Source of the DNA: Azospirillum sp. TSH58
GTDB taxonomy: Bacteria > Pseudomonadota > Alphaproteobacteria > Azospirillales > Azospirillaceae
Direction: 5' to 3'
DNA: 64,000 nt
Assembly (NCBI RefSeq): GCF_003119115.1
Contig: NZ_CP022364.1
Coordinates: forward strand, 186,001-250,000
Positions 50,824 through 59,685 of this stretch are shown in pieces; within the stretch, counting starts at the first letter, position 1; the number at the start of each line of letters is the position of its first letter. The notes beneath the pieces are model-generated. The model did not search any database and was not told the origin of the DNA. It was given only the letters and a program-made list of their open reading frames with translations. A program made the translations under genes and the position numbers.

Positions 50824-51743
50824 CGCCCGGCCTCCGTCTGGCGCCCCTGGACATGCTGGAAGACCATGATCGGCACCACCAGGAACAGCAGAAGCGCGAT
50901 GGCCACCGCCGAGGCGACCGGCCAGTCGCGGTTGGCGAAGAACTCGTTCCACAGCACGCGGCCGATCATCAGCGTGTCGGGACCGCCGAGCAGTTCCGGA
51001 GTCACGAACTCGCCGACCGAGGGGATGAAGACCAGCAGCGACCCCGCGATGATGCCCGGCAGCGACAGCGGCAGCGTCACCGTCAGGAACGCCTTCCAGG
51101 GCCGGCAGCCGAGATCCGCCGCAGCCTCCAGCAGAGTCGGGTCGAGCTTTTCCAGCGTCGCGTAGAGCGGCAGCACCATGAAGGGCAGATAGCAGTAGGT
51201 CATGCCGATGTAGACGGCCCAGTCCGAGTAGAGCAGCTCGAACGGCTCCGTCGTCAGGCCGGTCCATTGCAGCAGGTTGTCCACAACCCCGTTGGCCTTC
51301 AGGATGCCGATCCAGGCGTAGATTCGGATCAGGAAGCTGGTCCAGAAGGGCAGGATGACCAGCATCATCAGCGGCCCGCGCCTGGACGGCTCCGCCCTGG
51401 CGATGGCATAGGCCATGGGATAGCCCAGCAGCAGGCAGCAGACGGTGGTGACCAGCGCGATCTTCACCGAATTCAGATAGGCCAGGATGTAGAGATCGTC
51501 GCCGCCCAGCCGCAGATAGTTGGACAGGTTCAGCAGGATCTGGAGCTTGGTCGTGCCCGCGTCCTCGTCGACCAGCCAGTCGATCAGCGGCGCGTAGGGC
51601 GGCTGCGCCAGCATCGCTTCCGACAGGCTGATGCCGAAGACGATCAGGAAGGGCACCAGGAAGAACAGAAGAAGCCACAGGTAGGGGATGGCGACCACCA
51701 CCCCCCGCCCCCACAGGCCGATCCGGCGCAGAAGGTCGATCAT
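50820..51743 (-). CDS. potH: Putrescine ABC transporter permease (PotH)
   Basis: 307 residues, permease partner of PotI. Landmarks are RIGLWGRGVVVAIPYLWLLL at the N-terminal span, MTYCYLPFMVLPLYATLEKL and the EAA loop LLEAAADLGCRPWKAFLTVT. ATG 51743 overlaps the potG stop. Order potF-potG-potH-potI equals that of E. coli. Confidence 0.93.
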   Translation of the reverse strand: MIDLLRRIGLWGRGVVVAIPYLWLLLFFLVPFLIVFGISLSEAMLAQPPYAPLIDWLVDEDAGTTKLQILLNLSNYLRLGGDDLYILAYLNSVKIALVTTVCCLLLGYPMAYAIARAEPSRRGPLMMLVILPFWTSFLIRIYAWIGILKANGVVDNLLQWTGLTTEPFELLYSDWAVYIGMTYCYLPFMVLPLYATLEKLDPTLLEAAADLGCRPWKAFLTVTLPLSLPGIIAGSLLVFIPSVGEFVTPELLGGPDTLMIGRVLWNEFFANRDWPVASAVAIALLLFLVVPIMVFQHVQGRQTEAGR

Positions 51744-52915
51744 TGCGTCAGCACCACCCCGGCGAAGGGACGCCAGCTCAGATACACCTCGTCGTCCCAG
51801 GTGATGGGCATCTCGGTGCGCCGCACCACGTTGGGCGCCGTGACCCGCACCGTCTTGCCCGTCTTCAGCTCGACCAGATAGATCGACACGTCGCCGAGAT
51901 AGGCGATCTCGCGCACGATCCCGCTGGTGACGTTGCGCCCAGCGGCGTTGGTCGCGGCGTTGGTCGCGGCGTTGGCCGGCGGCTCCTTGCTCAGCGCGAT
52001 CTTCTCCGGACGGACGGCGACTCCCACCGTGGCGCCGGCGGGCACCGCCACCGCGTGGTTGATGTAGAGGTCGCAGCCGGCGTCCTCCGAACGGATCAGC
52101 ACATGGTCGGCCTGATCCTCCACCACCCTGCCCTCGAACATGTTCACCGAGCCGATGAACTCCGCGACGAAGCGGGACTGCGGGTATTCGTAGATCTCGG
52201 TCGGCGTGCCGGTCTGGGCGATGACGCCGTGGTTCATGACGGCGATCCGCGAGGACATGGTCATCGCCTCCTCCTGGTCGTGGGTGACCACGATGAAGGT
52301 GACGCCCAGCTTCTCCTGGATGTTGACCAGCTCGAACTGCGTCCGCTCGCGCAGCCGCTTGTCCAGCGCGCCCAGCGGTTCGTCCAGCAGAAGCAGCTTG
52401 GGACGCTTGACCAGCGAGCGGGCCAGCGCCACGCGCTGCCGCTGGCCGCCGGAGAGCTGGTGCGGCTTGCGCTTGCCGAACTGGCCGAGCTGGACGAGGT
52501 CGAGCATCGCCCCCACCCGCTCCTTGATCTCGGCCTTCGGAACGCCGTCCTGCTTCAGGCCGAAGGCGACGTTCTGCTCCACCGACATGTGCGGGAACAG
52601 GGCGTAGGACTGGAACATCATGTTGACCGGCCGCTCATAGGGCGGGATGCCGGCCATGTCGACGCCGTCGATGAAGATCTTGCCCTCGGTCGGCGTCTCG
52701 AACCCGGCCAGCATGCGCAGCAGGGTCGTCTTCCCCGACCCCGAGCCGCCCAGCAGGGCGAAGAACTCGCCCCGATAGATCGACAGGCTGACCTCGTCCA
52801 CAGCGACGAAATCGCCGAAGGTCTTGGTCACCTTCTCGATTCGCACATAGGGCTTCTGTCCCGGGTCCTGCCAGGGTTCCAGGCGCGTGGGCTTGCGGAT
52901 CGGCTGGACGGCCAT
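51740..52915 (-). CDS. potG: Putrescine ABC transporter ATP-binding protein (PotG)
   Basis: 391 residues. Walker [12 protein letters not shown], signature [16 protein letters not shown], Walker [14 protein letters not shown], then a C-terminal TOBE domain (about 290-390). Between domain halves near residues 313-324 is an in-frame 12-bp tandem repeat encoding AATN units. 98 bp separate it from potF, so it may be a second transcript segment or have its own promoter. Confidence 0.93.
   Translation of the reverse strand: MAVQPIRKPTRLEPWQDPGQKPYVRIEKVTKTFGDFVAVDEVSLSIYRGEFFALLGGSGSGKTTLLRMLAGFETPTEGKIFIDGVDMAGIPPYERPVNMMFQSYALFPHMSVEQNVAFGLKQDGVPKAEIKERVGAMLDLVQLGQFGKRKPHQLSGGQRQRVALARSLVKRPKLLLLDEPLGALDKRLRERTQFELVNIQEKLGVTFIVVTHDQEEAMTMSSRIAVMNHGVIAQTGTPTEIYEYPQSRFVAEFIGSVNMFEGRVVEDQADHVLIRSEDAGCDLYINHAVAVPAGATVGVAVRPEKIALSKEPPANAATNAATNAAGRNVTSGIVREIAYLGDVSIYLVELKTGKTVRVTAPNVVRRTEMPITWDDEVYLSWRPFAGVVLTQ
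51942..51977. repeat. Three 12-bp tandem repeats inside potG
   Basis: GCGGCGTTGGTC at 51942-51953 and 51954-51965, and GCGGCGTTGGCC at 51966-51977 (one mismatch). In the minus-strand protein they read Ala-Ala-Thr-Asn twice plus a related unit in a surface loop of the C-terminal domain. The unit length is a multiple of three, so copy change would keep frame. Confidence 0.75.
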
Positions 52916-53013
52916 GCGGCTCCTCTCGGCGTCCTCTTCTCATGGGAACGCCCCGGCCGTTCCCGACGGGAAGCGACCAGGGCGCGTGTCGTGCAGGCCG
53001 GTTCGCGGCGCGC

Positions 53014-54114
53014 TTACTTGCCGGTCTTGACCTTGGTCCAGACGCGGGTGCGGGCGCGGTCGGTGGCCTGCTTGATCGACTTCAGGGCGAACAGCTTGAC
53101 GGTGCTGTTCTCCGGCAGGAAGACGGCGGGGTTGGACTTCACGCCCTCGTCAACCGAGGCCAGCGAGGCCGGGACGGCGTTGGCGTAGCTCACCGTGTTG
53201 GACACCGCCGCGATGTTCGCCGGGTCCAGGATGAAGTTGATGTAGGCGTGCGCGCCGTCCTTGTTCGGCGCATCCGCCGGAACGGCCAGCGTGTCCCACC
53301 ACACCTGCACGCCTTCCTTCGGCGTGATGTATTCGACCTTCACGCCGTTCTTGGCTTCCTCGGCGCGGGCGGCACCCTGGATGGCGTCGCCGTTGTAGGC
53401 CATGACGACGCAGGCGTCGCCGCCCGCCAGGATGTTGATGTTCTGGCCGGTGACGAACTGCTTGATGTAGGGGCGGACCGCCAGAAGCGTCTTCTCGACC
53501 TTGTCCAGATCCTCCTTCTTCTCGGAGTTCGGATCGAGGCCGAGGTAGTTCAGCACCGACGGGATCACGTCGATGGCCGAATCCATCACGGTGATGCCGC
53601 AGGCCGCGACCTTCTTCGCCACCTCCGGCTTGAAGATCAGGTCCCAGCTGTCGAGCGGGACGTCGGGGGCGACGGCCTTGATCTTCTCCGGGATGATGGC
53701 GATGCCGACCGTGCCGCCGAGATAGGGCACGGCGAACTTGTTGCCGGGGTCGGAATTTTCGAGGAGCTTGAGGACCTTCGGATCGACGTTCTTCAGGTTC
53801 GGGATCTTCGCCTTGTCGAGCGGCGCCACGACCTTCGCCTGGATCATCCGCGACAGGGTCGGCTCGGCGGTGGGGACGATCACGTCGTAGCCCGACTTGC
53901 CGACCAGCACCTTCTGCTCCAGCAGCTCCAGGCTGTCGTAGAGGTCCACCTTGGTGTCGTAGCCGGTGGCCTTCGTGAAGTCCGCCAGCGTCGATTCGCC
54001 CAGATAGTCGTTCCAGATGTAGATGTTGACCGGCTTCTTGGCCTGGGCCAGCGCCGGGCCGGCGATGGCGATCGCCGCGACGGCGCCGATGACGCTGAGA
54101 GCGAAACGTTTCAT
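53014..54114 (-). CDS. potF: Periplasmic putrescine-binding protein (PotF)
   Basis: 366 residues. Sec signal (1-23, ALAQA), then a PotD/PotF-type solute-binding fold: IYIWNDYLGESTLADFTKAT, YDSLELLEQKVLVGKSGYDV, GIAIIPEKIKA and the ligand-site segment MAYNGDAIQGAA. The aromatic and acidic residues typical of diamine binding are present. First gene of the potFGHI cluster. A long GC-rich leader separates it from puuA. Confidence 0.92.
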   Translation of the reverse strand: MKRFALSVIGAVAAIAIAGPALAQAKKPVNIYIWNDYLGESTLADFTKATGYDTKVDLYDSLELLEQKVLVGKSGYDVIVPTAEPTLSRMIQAKVVAPLDKAKIPNLKNVDPKVLKLLENSDPGNKFAVPYLGGTVGIAIIPEKIKAVAPDVPLDSWDLIFKPEVAKKVAACGITVMDSAIDVIPSVLNYLGLDPNSEKKEDLDKVEKTLLAVRPYIKQFVTGQNINILAGGDACVVMAYNGDAIQGAARAEEAKNGVKVEYITPKEGVQVWWDTLAVPADAPNKDGAHAYINFILDPANIAAVSNTVSYANAVPASLASVDEGVKSNPAVFLPENSTVKLFALKSIKQATDRARTRVWTKVKTGK

Positions 54115-54292
54115 GCAGAAAGCCCCCGAATTCTGGATCGTTCGTCAGTTCGCAACTGGTCGACTTTTTTCCATTCGACGTGGGAGGCGGCGTGCGTTGC
54201 ACGGCGTCCCCGGCGCGAGCGCTATTGCACCCACGGGGGGGTTGGTTGTCAACGGTTTGCGGGGGGTTTTGCGGGTTTTGCGGAACGGAAAT

Positions 54293-54323
54293 GCCCCCTT
54301 CCGCGGCAGCGGCGGAAGGGGGC
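54293..54323 (-). terminator. Perfect 12-bp hairpin after puuA
   Basis: GCCCCCTTCCGC (54293-54304) pairs with GCGGAAGGGGGC (54312-54323), 7-nt loop, 11 nt past the puuA stop on the minus strand. Only a short T-stretch (CATTTCC) follows, so termination may be partial, allowing read-through to potF. Confidence 0.6.
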
Positions 54324-54333
54324 GGAAAAATGC

Positions 54334-55677
54334 TCAAACGTTCAGCAGGAGATTCTCGCGCTCCCAGGAGCTGATCACCCGGTGATAGGCCTCGTACTCG
54401 GCCTCCTTCACGCAGGTCACCGCGTCCAGGAACTTCTCGCCCAGCACCTCCTTCAGCGGCTTGCAGGCGTTGAACTTCTGCAAGGCGTCCCCCTGGTGGC
54501 GCGGCAGGGTGAAGGCGAGGCGGTAGGCGGACCCCTTCACCGGGTCGGTCGGCTCCAGCCCCTGGGCCATGCCGAGATAGCCGCAGGCCAGGGACGCGGC
54601 GATGGCGAGGTAGGGATTCGCGTCCGCCCCGGCCACCCGGTTCTCCACCCGGCGCGAATCGGCGGGCGAGACGGGAACGCGCAGGCCGGTAGTGCGGTTG
54701 TCGCGGCCCCAATGCACGTTGATCGGCGCGTCGGAGTTCGGCACCAGCCGCCGGTAGGAGTTCACGTTCGGCGCCAGCAGCGGCATCGCGTAGGGCAGAT
54801 ACTTCTGAAGCCCGGCGATGTGGGACATGAACAGCGGCGTGTCCGCCCCGTTGGCGTCGGAGAACAGGTTGCGCCCGGAATCCGCATCGACCACCGACTG
54901 GTGGATGTGCATGGCGCTGCCCGGCTCGTTCTGCATCGGCTTGGCCATGAAGGTCGCGTAGACCTGATGGCGCAACGCCGCCTCGCGCGCGGTGCGCTTG
55001 AACAGGAAGGCCTGGTCGGCCAGTTCCAGCGCGTCGCCGTGGTTGAAGTTGATCTCGATCTGCGCGGCCCCCGCCTCGTGGGTCAGGGTGTCGATGTCGA
55101 TGTCCTGCGCCTCGCAGAAGTCGTAGACCATCTCGAAGATCGGATCGAACTCGTTCACCGCGTCGATGCCGAAAGCCTGCCGCCCGCTCTCCACGCGCCC
55201 GTTGCGCCCGACCGGCGGCACCAGCGGGTAGTCGGGGTCCTTGTTGACCTGGACGAGGAAGAACTCCAGCTCCGGTGCCACCATCGGCTTCCAGCCGCGC
55301 TCCTCGTAGAGCGACAGCACCCGCTTCAGGACATGGCGGGGGGAGAAGTTCACCGGGCTGCCGTCGGCGTAGACACAGTCGGTGATGACCTGGGCGGTCG
55401 GCTCCTCGTACCAGGGGACGAAGCGGATCGTCCGCTCGTCCGGGATCATGTAGATGTCGGAATTCTCGTCCGAGGTGACCGCGTCGTCCTCCGGGTACTC
55501 CCCGGTGACGGTCTGGACGAAGATCGCCTCGGGCAGCCGCAGACCGCGGTCGCGCAGGATGCGCAGGAACTTCTCGGCGGGCACGATCTTGCCGCGCGCG
55601 ATGCCCGACATGTCGGGCACGAGGCATTCCACTTCGGTGATGCGGTTCTTCTTGATGAAGTCTTCCATGAAACCCAT
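54334..55677 (-). CDS. puuA: Gamma-glutamylputrescine synthetase (PuuA-type glutamine synthetase family)
   Basis: About 447 residues from ATG 55677 (55668 is an alternative). GlnA fold: MAPELEFFLVQVN, EAGAAQIEINFNHGDALELA, GSAMHIHQSV and NRTTGLRVPV, with C-terminal RVENRVAGADANPYLAIAAS. The substitutions typical of type III/PuuA-like enzymes and the neighbourhood of pot and puuB genes support glutamate-putrescine ligation over ammonia assimilation. It is divergent to puuB. Exact polyamine substrate inferred. Confidence 0.87.
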   Translation of the reverse strand: MGFMEDFIKKNRITEVECLVPDMSGIARGKIVPAEKFLRILRDRGLRLPEAIFVQTVTGEYPEDDAVTSDENSDIYMIPDERTIRFVPWYEEPTAQVITDCVYADGSPVNFSPRHVLKRVLSLYEERGWKPMVAPELEFFLVQVNKDPDYPLVPPVGRNGRVESGRQAFGIDAVNEFDPIFEMVYDFCEAQDIDIDTLTHEAGAAQIEINFNHGDALELADQAFLFKRTAREAALRHQVYATFMAKPMQNEPGSAMHIHQSVVDADSGRNLFSDANGADTPLFMSHIAGLQKYLPYAMPLLAPNVNSYRRLVPNSDAPINVHWGRDNRTTGLRVPVSPADSRRVENRVAGADANPYLAIAASLACGYLGMAQGLEPTDPVKGSAYRLAFTLPRHQGDALQKFNACKPLKEVLGEKFLDAVTCVKEAEYEAYHRVISSWERENLLLNV

Positions 55678-55842
55678 GAACGTATGGACCGCACCGGACG
55701 GTGGGCAGCCCCTCCCTGCTGTGAATGACCCGCTTACTATGATCCCGCACCCCCTCCTCGCGCCAGAGGGGAACAAAGATCCTGCCCATTTGACCGCTGG
55801 AATCATTGACGGGGCGGGGGTCACTCCCCTAACTCGGCAGTC
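55678..55842. promoter_or_regulatory. Divergent promoter region puuA/puuB
   Basis: 165 bp between divergent starts, hence room for both promoters and a shared regulator, which in E. coli would be PuuR. No regulator gene is adjacent here and no clear operator palindrome was recognised. Confidence 0.5.
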
Positions 55843-57123
55843 ATGCCGACATCATCCCACATCCGCTCGTGGTACGCCGACACCGCGACTCCGCACCCGC
55901 GGCACCCGGCGCTGGAGGACACGCTGTCCTGCGACGTCTGCGTGGTCGGCGGCGGCTACACCGGGCTGATGACCGCGCTGGAACTGGCCGAGCAGGGCTA
56001 CGACGTGGTTCTGCTGGAGGCCAACCGCGTCGGCTGGGGGGCGTCGGGCCGCAACGGCGGGCAGATCATCACCGGCTACAACAAGTCGATGAGCACCATC
56101 GAGCGCTGGGTCGGAGCGGAGGATGCCCGGCGGCTGTGGGACCTCGGCGAGGAGTCCAAGGCGCTTCTGGCCGAGCGGGTGGCGAAGCACGCCATTCCCT
56201 GCGACCTCACCTGGGGCTTCGCCCACGCGGCGGTGAAGCCGCGCCACATGGGCGATGTGGCGGCGATGGAACGCGAGATGCGCGACCGCTACGGCTACGG
56301 GAAGGTCCGTGCGCTCGACCGCGAGGCCATGCGGGCGGTGGTGCGCAGCGACGCCTATGTCGGCGGGCTGGCCGACGACGGAAGCGGCCATCTGCACCCC
56401 TTGAACTACGCGCTGGGGCTGGCCGCCGCCGCCGTCCGGGCCGGCGTGCGCATCTTCGAGGACAGCCGCGTCACCGCCATCGACACCGGGGACCGCCCCG
56501 GCGCCACGACGGCGAAGGGGCGGGTGACAGCGCGTTTCCTCGTGCTGGCCGGGAACGCCTATCTGGGGGCGCTGGCGCCGCGCCTGTCGGCCAAGGTGAT
56601 GCCGGTCGCCACCTACATGATCGCCACCGAGCCGCTGGGAGAGGCGACGGCGTCCGCCCTGCTGCCGACCAATGCGGCGGTCAGCGACATGAACTTCGTG
56701 CTCAACTACTTCCGCCGCTCCGCCGACCACCGGCTGCTGTTCGGCGGCGGCGTCAGCTATTCCGGGCTGGACGCGCCGGGGCTGAAGATCGCCATGCGGT
56801 CCAAGATGCTGGCGGTCTTCCCGCAGCTCCGCGGCGCCGCGGTCGATCATTTCTGGGGCGGCCACGTCGCCATCACGATGAACCGCATGCCCGATGTCGG
56901 CCGGCTGACGCCGACGACCTATTTCGCCCACGGCTATTCCGGCCACGGCGTGGCGCTGGCCGGCATGGCCGGCCGGGTCATGGCCGAGGCGATCCGCGGC
57001 ACGGCGGAGCGGTTCGACGTGTTCGCCCGCGTGCCCCACCTGCCCTTCCCCGGCGGGCGGCGATTCCGCACACCCGCCCTTGTCCTCGCGATGCTCTGGT
57101 TCCGACTGCGCGATCTGCTGTAA
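55843..57123 (+). CDS. puuB: Gamma-glutamylputrescine oxidase (PuuB)-type FAD enzyme
   Basis: 426 residues. N-terminal Rossmann motif CVVGGGYTGLMTALELAEQG, then EANRVGWGASGRNGGQIITG (covalent/non-covalent FAD region of DAO family), FLVLAGNAYLGALAP and the C-terminal FAHGYSGHGVALAGMAGRVM. DAO-family amine oxidase that would oxidise gamma-glutamylputrescine to the aldehyde plus ammonia and H2O2. Divergent to puuA, matching the pathway. PuuC and PuuD are not in the window. Confidence 0.9.
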   Translation: MPTSSHIRSWYADTATPHPRHPALEDTLSCDVCVVGGGYTGLMTALELAEQGYDVVLLEANRVGWGASGRNGGQIITGYNKSMSTIERWVGAEDARRLWDLGEESKALLAERVAKHAIPCDLTWGFAHAAVKPRHMGDVAAMEREMRDRYGYGKVRALDREAMRAVVRSDAYVGGLADDGSGHLHPLNYALGLAAAAVRAGVRIFEDSRVTAIDTGDRPGATTAKGRVTARFLVLAGNAYLGALAPRLSAKVMPVATYMIATEPLGEATASALLPTNAAVSDMNFVLNYFRRSADHRLLFGGGVSYSGLDAPGLKIAMRSKMLAVFPQLRGAAVDHFWGGHVAITMNRMPDVGRLTPTTYFAHGYSGHGVALAGMAGRVMAEAIRGTAERFDVFARVPHLPFPGGRRFRTPALVLAMLWFRLRDLL

Positions 57124-57158
57124 CCTGCCCGTCCCATTCCCGCTTCCGGTCCCCGCCC

Positions 57159-58184
57159 ATGTCCGACGTCACCGATCCCGAAACCGGAAGCACGGAAGCC
57201 GAAGCCGAGGCGACACCCGCCGCGGCGACGCCACCCGACGCCGCGCCCGCGGCCCCGATGCGGGACACGCATTTCGATTTCGAGCACAAGGTCTTCAGCC
57301 TGTCCGGGGCCTTCTTCTGCATCGACCCCTCCTCCAAGCAACCGGTGCTCCACATCCTGCTGGGCGATCTGAAGGCCGCCCTGCCCTTCAACACGCTGAT
57401 GGAATCCTTCGACATCAAGGAGGACAGCCGCGACGCCAAGCTGCTGGACGTCGTCGCCAAGGGGCTGGCCTTCGTGAAGCAGATCCGTCCCGGCGAGCAG
57501 ATTCCAGGGGAGTTGCTGGACGGCCGGGCCTCCTGGTCGGTGGAGGAGAAGCACCGGAACATCGCGCGGGGGCGCCTGACCGTCCAGCTCGTCTCCTCGA
57601 TCTCCGGAACCGAGATGATCGTGGTGAAGGCCGACGAGCTGGAACAGATCGTCGAGGACCCGCAGACCAAGCAGCGCGTCAAGGCCGCCTTCAAGGACAT
57701 CGCGGCGAAGCTGGGCCTGAAGGACAATTACGAGCAGTACCTGACCGACCGCATCGAGGACCTGACGCAGGAGCTGTCCTACATCGAGGCGCTGCGCGAC
57801 CGCTTCAACGCCATCCGCGCGATCAGCGGCAAGCTGGGCCGGCTGACCCAGATCTACCGGACCGACCGCACCCTGTGCAACGAGGTCGCGCGCATGCAGG
57901 GGCTGTTGAACAAGCCGCTGAAGGACTACGACGCCATCTTCGAGCAGGCGGACGCCCAGACCGGCGAGATCTTCGGCGCGCTGAAGGCCTTCGACACCAC
58001 CGTGTCCTTCATCCGCAAGATCCGCGACGACCTGCGCGCCCGTCTTCTGGAGTGGGAGGACATCCTCCAGGCCTGGGACACCACCCCGGTGGAGAAGTCC
58101 ACCGCCATCGAGCAGTTGCAGAAGCAGACCTACCGCTTCCTCGCCAACCGCTTCATGGAAACCAAGGTCTGGATTCGCAAGTAA
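57159..58184 (+). CDS. Hypothetical coiled-coil protein, 341 aa
   Basis: ATG 57159, 35 nt after puuB, so possibly in the same transcript. The N-terminal 35 residues are low-complexity (Glu/Ala/Pro/Thr). The core runs DTHFDFEHKVFSLSGAFFCI through a helical middle with LTDRIEDLTQELSYIEALRD and ends QTYRFLANRFMETKVWIRK. Predicted mostly helical with coiled coil; no catalytic motif, signal or membrane span. No family recognised. Confidence 0.75.
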   Translation: MSDVTDPETGSTEAEAEATPAAATPPDAAPAAPMRDTHFDFEHKVFSLSGAFFCIDPSSKQPVLHILLGDLKAALPFNTLMESFDIKEDSRDAKLLDVVAKGLAFVKQIRPGEQIPGELLDGRASWSVEEKHRNIARGRLTVQLVSSISGTEMIVVKADELEQIVEDPQTKQRVKAAFKDIAAKLGLKDNYEQYLTDRIEDLTQELSYIEALRDRFNAIRAISGKLGRLTQIYRTDRTLCNEVARMQGLLNKPLKDYDAIFEQADAQTGEIFGALKAFDTTVSFIRKIRDDLRARLLEWEDILQAWDTTPVEKSTAIEQLQKQTYRFLANRFMETKVWIRK

Positions 58185-58328
58185 CCGAATTCCCCGCCAT
58201 CCCCCGGCCTTGTCGTAGTCATGCAATCGAATGGCTGCGATGATCGGAATCGGCTTGTCACCGGAAGGGCAATAACGAAACATCCCTCCATCCGCACCTT
58301 GACGGTGGCCGACACGGAGGATGTCGCC

Positions 58329-59669
58329 ATGAAAACGATCAAGCTGTCTTTGTGGGGTATTTTAGCCCTTCTCACGATTTTATGGATTGCCGCCGAACCC
58401 GGGGTGTTTCTGGCGGACGGCTTCTTCGCTCTTCGCGCCCAACTGGTCCAATACAGCGGCATCATCGCCATGGGCTGCATGGCCGTGGCGATGATCCTGG
58501 CGCTGCGGCCGCGCTGGCCGGAGGCGTGGTTCGGCGGTCTCGACAAGATGTACCGCCTGCACAAATGGCTGGGCATCGCCGGCCTCGTCGCGGCGATCGT
58601 CCATTGGCTGTGGGCCCAGGGGCCGAAATGGGCGGTGGGCTGGGGATGGCTGGCCCGGCCGCAACGGGGACCGCGGGCCATTCCCGACAGTTCCCTCGAA
58701 CAGTCGCTCCGCAGTCTGCGCGGCACCGCCGAATGGCTCGGCGAATGGGCCTTCTACGCGGCCGTGCTGCTGATCGCGCTGGCGCTGTTCAAACGCCTTC
58801 CCTACCGGCTGTTCTTCAAGACGCACCGCCTGCTGGCGATCGCCTATCTCGTGCTGGTTTTCCACGCCGTCGTGCTGACCGACTTCGCCTACTGGAGCTT
58901 GCCCATCGGCTGGGCGATGGCTCTGTTGCTCGTCGCCAGCGCCTGGGCCGCCGTCGTCGTGCTTCTCGGCCGGGTCGCCGCCGACCGGCGGGTTCCCGGC
59001 ACGATCAACGCTCTCCATTACTTTCCCGGCGTGCGCACGCTGGAGGTCGCGGTCGACGTTCCGCGCGGCTGGCCGGGCCACAAGGCGGGCCAGTTCGCCT
59101 TCGCCACCTCGGACCGCGCGGAGGGCGCCCACCCCTACACCATCGCCTCGGCCTGGAACGACGCCGAGCGCCGCATCACCTTCGTGGTCAAGGAGCTTGG
59201 CGACCACACCCGGCGGCTGCGGGAACGGCTGACGGTCGGCCAGGCGGTGACGGTGGAAGGGCCTTACGGCTGCTTCACCTTCGACGATTCCTGCCCGCAC
59301 CAGATCTGGGTGGGCGGCGGCATCGGCGTCACGCCCTTCATCGCCCGCATGAAATTCCTGGCGGCCAGCGCTGAACGGCCGCGGCAAACCATCGATTTCT
59401 TCCACACCACCAGCGAGTACGACGAGGACGCGATCGCGAAGCTCACCGCCGACGCGGCGGCGGCGGGGGTCCGCCTCCATGTCCTGGTCGACAGCCGCGA
59501 CGGCCGCCTGAATGGCGAGCGCATCCGTGCCCTGGTGCCGGACTGGCGTGACGCCAGCGTCTGGTTCTGCGGCCCGACGGGCTTCGGGCAGGCGCTGCGG
59601 CATGACTTCGCCATCCATGGCCTGCCGGTGGAACAGCGCTTCCACCAGGAACTCTTCGCGATGCGCTGA
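58329..59669 (+). CDS. NADPH-oxidase/ferric-reductase-like flavocytochrome
   Basis: 446 residues from ATG 58329 (GGAGGATGTCGCC). Membrane domain with about six spans; the bis-haem histidines fit the NOX pattern: H78 and H92 (x13 apart) and H166 and H179 (x12 apart). It is fused to a cytosolic FNR-type half: HKAGQFAFA, HPYTIAS for FAD, then GPYGCF and WVGGGIGVTPFIAR for NAD(P)H and WFCGPTGFGQAL at the end. It would move electrons from NAD(P)H across the membrane to oxygen or ferric iron. Not the two-subunit MsrPQ system, since the flavin half is fused. Confidence 0.88.
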   Translation: MKTIKLSLWGILALLTILWIAAEPGVFLADGFFALRAQLVQYSGIIAMGCMAVAMILALRPRWPEAWFGGLDKMYRLHKWLGIAGLVAAIVHWLWAQGPKWAVGWGWLARPQRGPRAIPDSSLEQSLRSLRGTAEWLGEWAFYAAVLLIALALFKRLPYRLFFKTHRLLAIAYLVLVFHAVVLTDFAYWSLPIGWAMALLLVASAWAAVVVLLGRVAADRRVPGTINALHYFPGVRTLEVAVDVPRGWPGHKAGQFAFATSDRAEGAHPYTIASAWNDAERRITFVVKELGDHTRRLRERLTVGQAVTVEGPYGCFTFDDSCPHQIWVGGGIGVTPFIARMKFLAASAERPRQTIDFFHTTSEYDEDAIAKLTADAAAAGVRLHVLVDSRDGRLNGERIRALVPDWRDASVWFCGPTGFGQALRHDFAIHGLPVEQRFHQELFAMR

Positions 59670-59685
59670 CCCTGCGGTGGGAGCC

